From positions 106,518,087-106,582,086 of the forward strand of contig CM043964.1 in the NCBI GenBank assembly GCA_014529385.2: a stretch of DNA of 64,000 nt, in the 5' to 3' direction. This DNA is from Adiantum capillus-veneris (taxonomy: Eukaryota > Streptophyta > Polypodiopsida > Polypodiales > Pteridaceae). Of this stretch, positions 22,779 through 32,376 are shown piece after piece. Position numbers and translations under genes: made by a program. Within the stretch, counting starts at the first letter, position 1. Every line of letters starts with the position of its first letter. Below the pieces are notes generated by a model, which was not told where the DNA came from, did no database searches, and was given only the letters and a program-made list of their open reading frames with translations.

Positions 22779-25700
22779 ATGCACTTACGCTCTGGGCGGG
22801 TGCTAGAACACGAGCATATTGAAGGTGCCTCTGTTCATACGGACACCCATTACCCATCCACGATAGGCTCTAGACCCTCAGCGGGGACACAAGGTAGCAC
22901 CACCCAAGACCCTAAAATAGCCGCTAGTGATTCCTCCTCCGACTCAGAAGTCATGGAAGCATACCCTACCCAAAACACTGAGAGAGAAGGCCATGCACCT
23001 CCCGAAGCTCCACAGCCTAGTACTAGTATGTTTAGCCGTTTCATGGAAACATTAGGTAGAGCTACTCGCTCGAAACCTGATGCAAATGAAGCACACGAAG
23101 GGGGTGGGGAAGTGGACTCTCCTTTCACATCGCACGTGGACCCCACACCACCAAAGAGTGTCCATGTGGATATCCTGCCAACTTCTTACCAAGAAGGCCC
23201 TGTTGAGCTGCCTCCTTCAGAAGTTCCCTCTAGAGTACCGTTGGTGACAAGTAAAACCACGGGGAGCAACATTGCTTCTACCTCACAAGAAACCGTTAAC
23301 ACGTCGACTCTAGAAGGATTGTTCATTAATGATCATTGGACATACGACCTCCACATTGAGCTGTTGACGGATCTACACTCTGGCCACGCCTACCATGTAG
23401 GATGGATAGAGATTGTACAATCCACCTCTAGTGCCACGAGCATCGAAGATCAACAGAAAATGATTTGTAATGTTATCCATGGCATTATTCAATCAGAAAG
23501 GCAAAACCGAGGGGTAAATATACTCTCAACTGGCCCCATGAGATTTTTGGATACGAGCAAGGCTCAACATCCTACTCTATCACAAATGGAGACTCCTCTA
23601 ATGAGTCCCATGGACCCATCTTACGTCATTTCACCTGGGGTCTCTATGCAATCTGAGCCTCCGAGCGACAACTTTAGCTTCCCTAACTTGGCTCAACCCT
23701 CTATTAAGGAAAACACAGTGCTCACTCCAGGGATAGGCCTGACAGAGAATGTACCGATGACATCTACGATTAGCGCAGTGCCACTACCTAGTGTCGTAGT
23801 ACCTAATATGGGGCCTCGACCGTATGTGCCTCTAGCCCCTTATGCACACATGGCCCCCACACCTCCAATTGTACCACTTGTTTATGCTCCTCGAGTGCCG
23901 CTCCCTAGCCCTTATCCGAGTGGACCTATGCCCGGTTATGTTCCATATCCTGTATCATCCACACATATGCCAAGATCGGTACCCGTCCCTCTCCCACATA
24001 TGATTCCAAGAGTACCTCCACCGGCCCTGCCTCCTCACATAGGTGACTTGGCAGCGTTTGCTCAAACCACAGGTCGATCTATCGCGGAAAATATGCGTCA
24101 TGCATCTGATAGAGAGCCTAGAAGTAAGGCAGTACAAATTGCCAAACTCACGCAAAAATTCAATGGGGACGAAGATGCTAGAAAACACATTGAAGTGTTT
24201 TAACAAGTATGTGATTCCTTAGGGGAACGCAACGAACTACATAAGTGCAATGCCTTAAGCTTGACATTAAGTGGGAAGACTGGAGATTGGTATAGAACCC
24301 TAAGGGTGGACGAGAAAACAATCTACCCTACCCTTCGAAGGTTGTTTCTAAAGGAGTACATACGAGAAGGTGTGCTTTGGGGTGTAGCATCTCAGCTACA
24401 GAAGGCCGAACGTAAGGAAGGAGAGTCAGTAAGGGACTTCATTAGTCGTCTAAAGCACTTAAACTCTCGCTGCCCTGTAAATGAGCGCTTCAACAATAAC
24501 CAACTGCTTGATCGATTCATTCGATGGTTGAGGAATGAAGGAATCTATAATGGACTAGTGATTAGAGGTATCACAACCTGGGAAGATGTCACTGCCAATG
24601 CAATCCAATTAGAGGACAACTTGATGATAGCAGGCATGAGGGTGTCTACTGACACGAGATCCACTAGCTCACAAGCCATTGAGTATGAACCCATGACTGC
24701 AAAGCCCATTGCCAATGAGCCAAAGGTATTTGAGACATTCTTGACAGACCTCACCAAGGCAATCCAAGAGTCTCTTAAGGATAATCGACCCCCTCAAAAT
24801 AGTCACATGTATCCAAGAAGGGAGCAACAATGGTGTTCCATTTGCTTAGGTCCACATAGCACTAATGAGTGCCCTACGTTTAGAGTAAAATTTAATGGAA
24901 CTTGCAATGCATGTGGTAGGTATGGTCACCAAGCTAAGGATTGTTTAATGATCAAACGTATGATGGCAAGTAGACCACCTGTAGCCTGGACGGATGCACC
25001 TCGAGCTCCTGTATTGATGCTTGCTCCACCTGTTGAGCAACTACCGCAACACATGGTCCCTAGATCTCAAAATGTTGTACAAGCTACACCGCTACCACCT
25101 CCTGTGCTAGGACCGCAGCCCCCACATCCAAGAGTCGCCCCTATGAACCAAGTGGGTTGTGAGCCATCTAATGCTTATGCAGATGGCTGTGAGGAGGAAA
25201 TAGACACTAGTATTGCCTACGGACTTGATACATTGGAAGAGTGTCCTATATACTACATGGAAGATTGCTGGGGGCAAGTCAAGCCGGTTTATCAAGCTGC
25301 TGCTCTCGCATCCAGAGGTCAAAATATCAACACCCAGGCTAGGAGGCCACCTCTTCAATGCTACGAGTGTGGTGGACCACATCGGGCAGCGGAGTGCCCT
25401 ATTAGGCTGCAAAAGAATGCTGCAGAGATGCAAATGAATCAAGGGAGCACGTCTGCAATGCCAATACTCACATGTAATCGTTGTGGCATAGATCACTTGA
25501 TTGCCCAATGCCTCTATAACCCAAATGCGCCTAAAATCACACCCCTAAATTTGGTCGAAATTGCTAGTGTGACATCGCCAATACCACCCGTCGCACCCGC
25601 TTATGCGATTACACGGTCCATGCTTCAAGGGCCAGGCCATATCCTCGAAGAGAGAGATACCGCGTCAGTTATCCAAGCAAAGAAAAAGAAGACACGAAGG

Positions 25701-25805
25701 AAGAGGTCGCAGAATACCGGAAATTCAAAGCCAAGTTCCAAAACAAACATAGGAACAGGAGATGACCCCGTGTATATGAATGACCTCGAGGATGATTCAG
25801 ATTGA
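22779..25805 (+). pseudogene. gag: Gypsy-1 gag, interrupted by one in-frame stop
   Basis: The frame opens with MHLRSGRVLE at 22779 and runs 474 codons to a TAA at 24201-24203, then continues in the same frame to a TGA at 25803-25805. The first part is acidic, then rich in Pro. The capsid-type fold spans the stop: KLTQKFNGDEDARKHIEVF before it, and LSGKTGDWYRTLR, GESVRDFISRLKHLNSRCPV and LLDRFIRWL after it. Four zinc knuckles follow: CSICLGPHSTNEC (about 24834), CNACGRYGHQAKDC (about 24903), CYECGGPHRAAEC (about 25360) and CNRCGIDHLIAQC (about 25473). Only the second has classic CX2CX4HX4C spacing; the others have three residues before His. The protein ends in a Lys/Arg-rich tail. Gag packages the genomic RNA in cytoplasmic particles. 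Confidence 0.93.
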
Positions 25806-25814
25806 GTCGAGACA

Positions 25815-26342
25815 ATGGAGACTAGAACCAATACCACAAAGGGAAAGACCGACCAAGAAAACAGTAACATGGAACCAAATGAAAACCGAATAAGAGAAAA
25901 CCATAAAGAGCCTCTGAAAACACCACAAGTGTTTCCAAATCCAATCCAAGACCCCCAAGATAAACCGCAGGGGAAAAAAGGGAAGAATCGTAAAAAGAAG
26001 ATTGGGACGTACCCAAACCTAGTAGACAAGATTGAGAAGGTGAAACATCTAAGAGGTTTAGTGGAGGAGACTCAAAGGAAACTAGAACCAGAACCCATGC
26101 ATGTCAAAATTCATGACACAGTGTTTCCCACGCAAGTTCATCCTCCCCACATAAACCATAGACCGTTAGCCATATCTAGTATCATCCAAGAAGGGAGTGA
26201 GGACGGGACATCAGAAAGTGAGCATACACGTTTCTTGTTGGAAAGGATGTTTAACGAAGGAATACCTGATCCCATTGAGGAATATGAGATTCCATCCTCA
26301 CCAGTTCCTAGTCAAGGACCTACACCCTGCAAATGCCAATGA
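25815..26342 (+). CDS. Gypsy-1 ORF between gag and pol, in the gag frame
   Basis: This 175-codon frame begins three codons after the gag TGA and keeps the gag frame, so stop readthrough would extend gag through it. It is Lys-, Pro- and Glu-rich, with PQDKPQGKKGKNRKKKIG and then LVDKIEKVKHLRGLVEETQR, possibly a short coiled coil. It overlaps the pol frame by ten bases at 26333-26342, and pol lies in the -1 frame. It may be the gag-pol linker rather than a separate protein. I recognise no family. Confidence 0.55.
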   Translation: METRTNTTKGKTDQENSNMEPNENRIRENHKEPLKTPQVFPNPIQDPQDKPQGKKGKNRKKKIGTYPNLVDKIEKVKHLRGLVEETQRKLEPEPMHVKIHDTVFPTQVHPPHINHRPLAISSIIQEGSEDGTSESEHTRFLLERMFNEGIPDPIEEYEIPSSPVPSQGPTPCKCQ

Positions 26343-29300
26343 ATGTTGCCAAACTAGTGGACTTCATGTCTTCTGAGGTCCGAACCACGATCATAGCAAA
26401 GCTGTATGGAGATCCTGAGTTATTCTTTGCACTTCGAGCATTCCTTAACAAAGAGCTACAAACGGGATTACCGCAGTTTGCGCAACCAAATAGGCCTGAC
26501 TCGATTATGATTGATGAGGAAAATCATGTGCAATCACTTGACTTAGATGGACACGAGTCTGTGATCGAGGTACCCATCAACGAATTAGGGCAGTATTTTG
26601 AAGGCGACGAGTCTAATGCGACCCTACCCATCACTACCAAGGGATTAACTATAAAGGGAATTCTTGATGGTGGTGCGGGAGTTAGCATCATTACAAAAGA
26701 TTGTTGGGAATCCATGGGAAAACCCTGCCTCAGTGTTACTAACATTGTGGTAAAGATGGCAAATGGTACCATAGCCAAACCTATGGGGATGCTCAAGGAT
26801 CTTAAGATCAAAGTTCTAGGACACAAGGTACGACATACGTTCATTGTAATGGATTTCTCTAAACACCTTATGTCATATGAAATGATTTTAGGACGACCAT
26901 TCATGAGGGAAGCACAAATGGTTCATGATTGGTCTAAAAATCATGTCTATTTGCAATTCCAAGACTCTGTCCTTAGAGTGGATTTGGTGATTGGTAAGGT
27001 ACACCCCTTAGGGAGTAAAACCATTATTGATCATCGCTCTGACACCACAGTTCACTCGGCCCCACTACAATATTGTTACACTTGTAAGAAGGATACAGAC
27101 ATTGGCCAAGATTCTCCTTCAATGGATGTGTTACCGGGTATGACGGAATCAGACAACGTGGACTGGGTACACCTAGCTGCAACCATAGATACCTGGGGAA
27201 ATAGAGGAACCACTTGGGTCACACCAGAGGGGGAAGAGGTACCACAAATTTCACCTCTAAACATGATAAGTGCCATACATGCATCTTCTAAGGGCAAGGC
27301 AATTGTAGACCAATCTGATAGTGACACCGATAGCTCAATAGAAGACTTTGACCAACACGACTCAGACACGGACTCCCAGAGTGAAATGGATTCTGAATCT
27401 CATGAATTAGAGAGTGGAGCAAGTTCAGAGTCAAAACATTCGGAAGGACCGAGCACATCAACCGATGATAGCTCCTCCGAGAGTGAAGAGGACACCAACG
27501 AGGACTCCTTTAGTGAGCCAGATCTAAATGCAAATCAAAAGCAGGTCTCAAATAAGAAAAAGAAAAACTTTAAGAGGCGTCGATATCGAGCCAATGTACG
27601 TGCTAGGATAAAAAAGAAGAGATCCTCAGCAGAATGGCTCAATTATATAGGAGCATGTGATGCTCATCCAAAATTGGTAGACGATTGGGGTGAATATCTC
27701 CAAAATGTTATGTGGTGTAGACCACGACCCCATGACATAGCCCAATTAGAGATCATAGACAAGCCAAAGTTGAGCCGCACTGCAAGGAGGCGTCAAAACC
27801 AAGAGTTAGCTCGACAACACAAGAAAGCAGAAATGGAAGCACAAACCAAAGCACAACCAGAATCCACACACTTGCATCCTGCACCAGAACATTTCAAATC
27901 TTACATCACAGGGGAAGCAAAGGTTGTGTACACAAAAGCCCAAAGAATACCTATCGATGGGAACAATGGAATCTATGATGGTCCTGCAATAGTTAAAGAA
28001 ATAGAATTAGCCGACCCCGGTGAAGAATCAAAACCTGTTTTTATTGCCCAAGACCTTACAGAAGTTAAAGAGGCGGTCCTCAAAGAGCTTCTCAAGGAAT
28101 TCAAGGACATATTCGCTTGGACATACCATGATATGAAAGGTGTTCCACCTTCTGTGGTCCAACATACGATCCCTATGATTAGCACTGCGAAGCCCGTACA
28201 ACAAAGACCCTACCCGATGAATCCTAAGTATGCAAAGATCATTCAAGAAGAACTAGAAAAGCTTATCAAATGTGGGTTCATATATCCTATTGAACACTCT
28301 GAATGGGTGTCTCCAATAGTTATCGTGCCAAAAAAGAATGGGAAACTCAGGGTGTGCGTGGACCTCAAAAAAGTTAATGCAGCTACTAGAAGAGACCATT
28401 ACCCCCTACCATATTCCGAACATGTACTCGAAAGAGTTTCAGGCAAGGAAGCTTATAGCTTTCTAGATGGGTACCCAGGCTACAACCAAATCACGATAGC
28501 GCTAGAGGACCAAGCTAAAACTGCCTTCATCACAGAATTTGGCGTGTTTGCATTTCGTGTGATGGCTTTTGGCTTAACAAATGCCCCTGCTACATTCCAA
28601 CGATTAATAAACACTGCTTTTAAAGAATATTTGAGAGAGTTTTGTGAAGCTTTCTTAGACGACCTTTGTGTTTACTCTTCTTGGAAAGAACATCTATCAT
28701 GTTTGCGGAAGGTGTTTGAAAAGTGTAGGTTATATCGTATCTCATTGAACCCGTTCAAATGCCAATTTTGGGTCAAGCATGGAGTTATTTTAGGGCATAT
28801 AGTATCTAAGAATGGTATCTCAACCGATGAGAGCAAAATTAAAGTGATTCTAGAGTTACCACCACCAACCAACTACAAGGGAGTTCAAAGGTTCATGGGA
28901 CACGTGGGTTATTATCGACGGTTTATTTTATTTTTCGCTGAGATAGCACGTCCTTTGTACAAGCTTCTCATTGAATTTAAATGGACTGAAGAGTGTGACC
29001 AGGCCTATGAACAATTGAAGAAAACACTAGCAAGTGCTCTGATTTTAAGGACACCTAACTGGGATGTCATTTTCCATGTGCATATTGATGCATCAAACTT
29101 TGCTATTGGGTGTGTTCTCACTCAACCAGGAGAACATAAATTGGACTATCCCATTAGCTTTGCAAGACGTCAATTGAACGATGCTGAAAGGAACTACACC
29201 ACTACAGAGCGAGAAGGTTTAGCAATAGTTTATGCAGTAAAGAAATTTCGCTACTACCTTCTGGCAAACAAGTTTGTATTCTATGTGGATCATCAAGCAT

Positions 29301-29497
29301 TGCTGTATCTGGTAAACAAGCCATGCTCCACAGGAAGAATCACACGATGGTTGTTAATTCTTCTGGAGTTTGATTTCACGATTGTAGTGAGACCCGGTAA
29401 CTTAGGCACGTCATGGCTGATCATTTGTCTCGCATACCCAATGGTGAAGCCCCTACAGGAGTTGATGATGAATTACCCGATACTTCCCTATTCATAG
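26333..29497 (+). CDS. pol: Gypsy-1 pol part 1: protease, RT and RNase H
   Basis: The 1054-codon frame carries a retropepsin around the active site ILDGGAGVS (Asp at residue 112) closing with EMILGRPFM. An acidic Ser/Asp/Glu-rich linker (about residues 320-400) and a basic patch KKKKNFKRRRYRANVRARIK follow. RT comes next, with EWVSPIVIVPKKNGKLRVCV, YSFLDGYPGYNQI, FGLTNAPATFQRLI and the catalytic AFLDDLCVYS (Asp 776 and 777). RNase H contains HVHIDASNFAIG, TTTEREGLAIVYAVKKFRYY and YVDHQALLYL. Near 29400, just after RPGN, a one-base shift moves the continuing sequence into the frame of the next ORF. That looks like a mutation, since other Gypsy elements run straight through this point. Confidence 0.93.
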   Translation: MPMNVAKLVDFMSSEVRTTIIAKLYGDPELFFALRAFLNKELQTGLPQFAQPNRPDSIMIDEENHVQSLDLDGHESVIEVPINELGQYFEGDESNATLPITTKGLTIKGILDGGAGVSIITKDCWESMGKPCLSVTNIVVKMANGTIAKPMGMLKDLKIKVLGHKVRHTFIVMDFSKHLMSYEMILGRPFMREAQMVHDWSKNHVYLQFQDSVLRVDLVIGKVHPLGSKTIIDHRSDTTVHSAPLQYCYTCKKDTDIGQDSPSMDVLPGMTESDNVDWVHLAATIDTWGNRGTTWVTPEGEEVPQISPLNMISAIHASSKGKAIVDQSDSDTDSSIEDFDQHDSDTDSQSEMDSESHELESGASSESKHSEGPSTSTDDSSSESEEDTNEDSFSEPDLNANQKQVSNKKKKNFKRRRYRANVRARIKKKRSSAEWLNYIGACDAHPKLVDDWGEYLQNVMWCRPRPHDIAQLEIIDKPKLSRTARRRQNQELARQHKKAEMEAQTKAQPESTHLHPAPEHFKSYITGEAKVVYTKAQRIPIDGNNGIYDGPAIVKEIELADPGEESKPVFIAQDLTEVKEAVLKELLKEFKDIFAWTYHDMKGVPPSVVQHTIPMISTAKPVQQRPYPMNPKYAKIIQEELEKLIKCGFIYPIEHSEWVSPIVIVPKKNGKLRVCVDLKKVNAATRRDHYPLPYSEHVLERVSGKEAYSFLDGYPGYNQITIALEDQAKTAFITEFGVFAFRVMAFGLTNAPATFQRLINTAFKEYLREFCEAFLDDLCVYSSWKEHLSCLRKVFEKCRLYRISLNPFKCQFWVKHGVILGHIVSKNGISTDESKIKVILELPPPTNYKGVQRFMGHVGYYRRFILFFAEIARPLYKLLIEFKWTEECDQAYEQLKKTLASALILRTPNWDVIFHVHIDASNFAIGCVLTQPGEHKLDYPISFARRQLNDAERNYTTTEREGLAIVYAVKKFRYYLLANKFVFYVDHQALLYLVNKPCSTGRITRWLLILLEFDFTIVVRPGNLGTSWLIICLAYPMVKPLQELMMNYPILPYS

Positions 29498-32130
29498 TTG
29501 AGACTATGCCTGAATGGAGTGAGAACATTGTTAACTTTTTAGTTAATGGTTTTCCACCCAAGGAACTTCGTAAGGATATCGCTCGAAGGCTAGTAAAAGA
29601 ATGTGAACCCTATTGTTTGATTGCCGGAACTCTGTATAGACTAGGCAAGGACGATATTCTTAGGCGTTGTGCCCGTGAGGATGAATATTTGTATATCTTG
29701 CAAGAAGCACATATGGGCATAGCAGGAGGACATTTTTCAGGAGACCTGACTGCTAGAAAGGTGCTGCAATCAGGCTATTGGTGGCCAACTTTATTTAAGG
29801 ATGCATCACTTTTTACAAAAGGGTGTGATGAGTGCCAACGTTACAAAACCACACAACGCAAAGACAGAATGCCCTTACATCCTATTAAAGTAACCCAACC
29901 ATTTGAAAAATGGGGCTTAGACTTTGTAGGTCCAATTAGTCCCGCAGCTCGCAACACTCAATCTCGATATATTCTAGTTGCTACGGACTATGTAACAAAG
30001 TGGGCTGAAGCTAAGGCTTCACAAAAAGCTGACGCGAGGACAACAACTAAGTTTCTTTTTGAGAACATTATCACAAGATTTGGTTGCCCTTTTGAAATTG
30101 TTAGTGATAATGGTACCCATTTTATAAATGAGGTAATAAGAGAGCTTACCACGACCTTTATGATATCCCACCATAAGTCTACACCTTATTACCCGCAAGC
30201 TAATGGACAAGCCGAGAGCACCAACAAGACTCTAATCTCTATTTTAACCAAGACGGTAGAAGCTCATCGCACTGATTGGGATTTGAAGTTGACATCTGCT
30301 CTATGGGCTTATTGTACTGCTTATAAAGTGGCTATTAATTGTACGCCATTCAAAATGGTATACGGCCAAGAAGCGGTTATGCCTTGGGAGTTTGTCATTC
30401 CTAGTCTTAGGGTAGCTTCACAGGAAGGATGGAATGGTAACCCCTTAACCGAGTGTTTGTATATCTTAGAAAAACTAGACGAAGAGAGACAGTTCGCTGT
30501 GCAAAATGCTCTTGTGGAAAAGGATAGGAGAAAGAAGTGGTTTGATCGCCATGTGAAGGACAAGGACATCAAAGTTGGTGATAAATTACTTATGTATGGA
30601 GTACGTAAAGAGAAGAAAAAGTTGAAATATGCTGGTAAAGGACCATATAGAGTATGTAAAATTACCCCACAAGGTACCCTTCGTGTGGAAACTCTTGATG
30701 GAGTTGAAACCATTGGATTTCTCAATGGGAGTAAATTCAAAAGATATTATGATCCTTTAAGCCAAGAAGAACTACGGGCCATTCATCAAAAGAAGGCCGC
30801 CAAAGCACAAACCGAGTTAAAGAAGATACAAGCTCAAGCTGAGGCTAAGGAGCGACAACAAGGCATAAGACAAAAACGAGAGGCTAACCTTGGAGTCACA
30901 AATGCCTTCCACGTGGAAATCGAAGAGGATTTTTTGGACTCTGACACACCTCTACGATACCCTATTGAGTTAAATAGTGCCTATGGAAAAGTGCTATATA
31001 ATGCCTTATTGGACACGGGTGCTAAATATAATCTGCTATCCTATGGGGTGTGGTGTCAGTTAGGGAAGCCACCTCTATCTGAGAGTATTATCCAAGTCAA
31101 GGGTGTCAACAAGAAAAAAACTATGGTTTTTGGAATCTGGCACACTTCTGTCAGTTATGACAATGGAATTGTAGCTCAAGAATTTTTGGTCATGCCTATT
31201 GGAACTATGGAGGGTAATATAAACCTAGGACTCACGTGGATGATAGCCACCAAATGCACTATTGATTGGGGGACTGGGGGTGTCACAACGCAAAAACCAA
31301 CTCTTATCCCTACCACTCAAGCCATAGTCCCTGAGATATTGCCTAAGGAAATAAAGCCCAAGACATTGCATGTCCAGGAGGTTGAACCATACGTCCCCAT
31401 AGCCCAACTCTCTAGATCTTCAACTGATGTAGTTCAAAGAAAGCTTGAGACACACAAGAACCATCCTAATATAACAAACAAAGCATACAAGTGGGTCCCT
31501 AAAGCTTCTTTAGTAACCATGACTGATGCTAAAAAACGGAAGCCTCGTAAGAAACGTCCCACTCGCTCCAAGAAATGTAAGAAAACGTGGCGCTGGATTC
31601 CTAAACGACTATTAAAAGCCCAAGGATACTATGATGGAAATGAGCAAATTTGGGTACCTAAACGTAAAATGTGTCCTTCTCTATCGACAAAAAACCCATA
31701 TGAGTCAAACAGTGTAACGCTAAAGCCAATGGCAGACCGTGGGAAGGGAAAGATCACAGAATGCTACACACCTAGTCCAGAGCTAGTTTGGGCTCCAAGG
31801 CAAACCCAATTTATTCCACCTAGCTCAGGAAGGGGGGAGTTCCATGAAGCTTCTAGCTCCTCATGTAATACATCCATCGAGGTAAAAGCTTCTACACAGC
31901 CTCCATCTATAGTAATGGACCTCAATGAAGCTACAAAAGAATCCACACCTCCCAGTGTTCAAGAATCACCTGATGAACCACTTCAAGTTCGATCCTGGGA
32001 GAGTACCTTACCACCCTTGCAACTTGACGAGGCACCTAGGGTAATAGAAAACTATTGGCAAAAATCCTCACCTATTACCAACTGGAACAATTGGTTTCAA
32101 AGGGTGACAAGCTCATTTCAAATGGTATGA
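29413..32130 (+). CDS. pol: Gypsy-1 pol part 2: integrase plus second protease-like domain
   Basis: This 905-codon frame begins at MADHLSRIPNGE, the usual end of RNase H. The integrase zinc finger (HMGIAGGHF ... CDECQRY) is followed by a complete catalytic triad, D170 (KWGLDFVGP), D232 (SDNGTHF) and E268 (GQAESTNK), with DD35E spacing. The GPY/F-type module reads KGPYRVCKITPQGTLRVETL. A Lys/Gln/Ala-rich helix, likely a coiled coil (about residues 455-495), leads to a second retropepsin-like domain: YNALLDTGAKYNLLSYGVW (Asp 534), a KKKTMVFGIW flap-like strand and NLGLTWMIATKCTIDW in place of the usual ILGRDW. Its tail is basic and holds three W-[VI]-P-K motifs (about 31492, 31593 and 31650), then a Ser/Pro-rich end. 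It stops 7 bases before a purine tract. Confidence 0.93.
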   Translation: MADHLSRIPNGEAPTGVDDELPDTSLFIVETMPEWSENIVNFLVNGFPPKELRKDIARRLVKECEPYCLIAGTLYRLGKDDILRRCAREDEYLYILQEAHMGIAGGHFSGDLTARKVLQSGYWWPTLFKDASLFTKGCDECQRYKTTQRKDRMPLHPIKVTQPFEKWGLDFVGPISPAARNTQSRYILVATDYVTKWAEAKASQKADARTTTKFLFENIITRFGCPFEIVSDNGTHFINEVIRELTTTFMISHHKSTPYYPQANGQAESTNKTLISILTKTVEAHRTDWDLKLTSALWAYCTAYKVAINCTPFKMVYGQEAVMPWEFVIPSLRVASQEGWNGNPLTECLYILEKLDEERQFAVQNALVEKDRRKKWFDRHVKDKDIKVGDKLLMYGVRKEKKKLKYAGKGPYRVCKITPQGTLRVETLDGVETIGFLNGSKFKRYYDPLSQEELRAIHQKKAAKAQTELKKIQAQAEAKERQQGIRQKREANLGVTNAFHVEIEEDFLDSDTPLRYPIELNSAYGKVLYNALLDTGAKYNLLSYGVWCQLGKPPLSESIIQVKGVNKKKTMVFGIWHTSVSYDNGIVAQEFLVMPIGTMEGNINLGLTWMIATKCTIDWGTGGVTTQKPTLIPTTQAIVPEILPKEIKPKTLHVQEVEPYVPIAQLSRSSTDVVQRKLETHKNHPNITNKAYKWVPKASLVTMTDAKKRKPRKKRPTRSKKCKKTWRWIPKRLLKAQGYYDGNEQIWVPKRKMCPSLSTKNPYESNSVTLKPMADRGKGKITECYTPSPELVWAPRQTQFIPPSSGRGEFHEASSSSCNTSIEVKASTQPPSIVMDLNEATKESTPPSVQESPDEPLQVRSWESTLPPLQLDEAPRVIENYWQKSSPITNWNNWFQRVTSSFQMV
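30930..31275 (+). other. Second retropepsin-like domain after the integrase
   Basis: The domain lies inside the pol part 2 frame. DTGA, preceded by a hydrophobic strand, and the late NLGLTW hydrophobic-Gly motif are the two hallmarks of a retropepsin. It is distinct from the DGGA protease at 26666 and shares little sequence with it. Ty3/Gypsy elements normally carry one protease, between gag and RT. Confidence 0.75.
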
Positions 32131-32137
32131 TCTACCC

Positions 32138-32151
32138 AAGGAAGGGGGGAG
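32138..32151 (+). other. Internal polypurine tract directly after pol
   Basis: AAGGAAGGGGGGAG lies 7 bases past the pol stop and is followed by TGTTTG. The true terminal tract at 34153-34165 (AGGAAGGGGGGCA before TGTTAA) is almost the same. This is where a 3' LTR would begin in a Gypsy lacking the downstream ORF. Confidence 0.65.
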
Positions 32152-32228
32152 TGTTTGTGGACATCCATCATTCACTTGCTTCCCTCTCAACCTTTCTCCC
32201 TGACCTCTTAATCTCCGATCTTAGGGAA

Positions 32229-32376
32229 TGTATATATAAAGCCTTATACTCACAAAAACAAGATAAAAAAGTAAAAGAGCAAGAGCCATCACACAAATCA
32301 TAAAAACAAATTTTGCACAAGAACACGACCCTTGTAATATTTGCACTCTAACCATCATCTATTTGCGTGTACAGAT
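32229..32376 (+). promoter_or_regulatory. Possible internal promoter and leader for the accessory ORF
   Basis: TATATAAAG at 32233-32241 lies about 140 bases before the ATG at 32377. The DNA between is A- and C-rich like a plant 5' leader. The bases before the start, TTGCGTGTACAG then AT-ATG, could also be a splice acceptor for a subgenomic message. Both readings are inference. Confidence 0.4.

Noticed and set aside
25107-25508. Minus-strand frames within Gypsy-1 gag and pol (also 22850-23146, 27076-27369, 30321-30740)
   Set aside because: They lie antisense to clear gag, RT and integrase coding sequence and have no motifs of their own.
32055-32303. 82-codon frame overlapping the end of Gypsy-1 pol
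   Set aside because: It starts inside the pol frame, crosses the internal polypurine tract and the TATA-like site, and shows no motif. It is better read as a chance frame.
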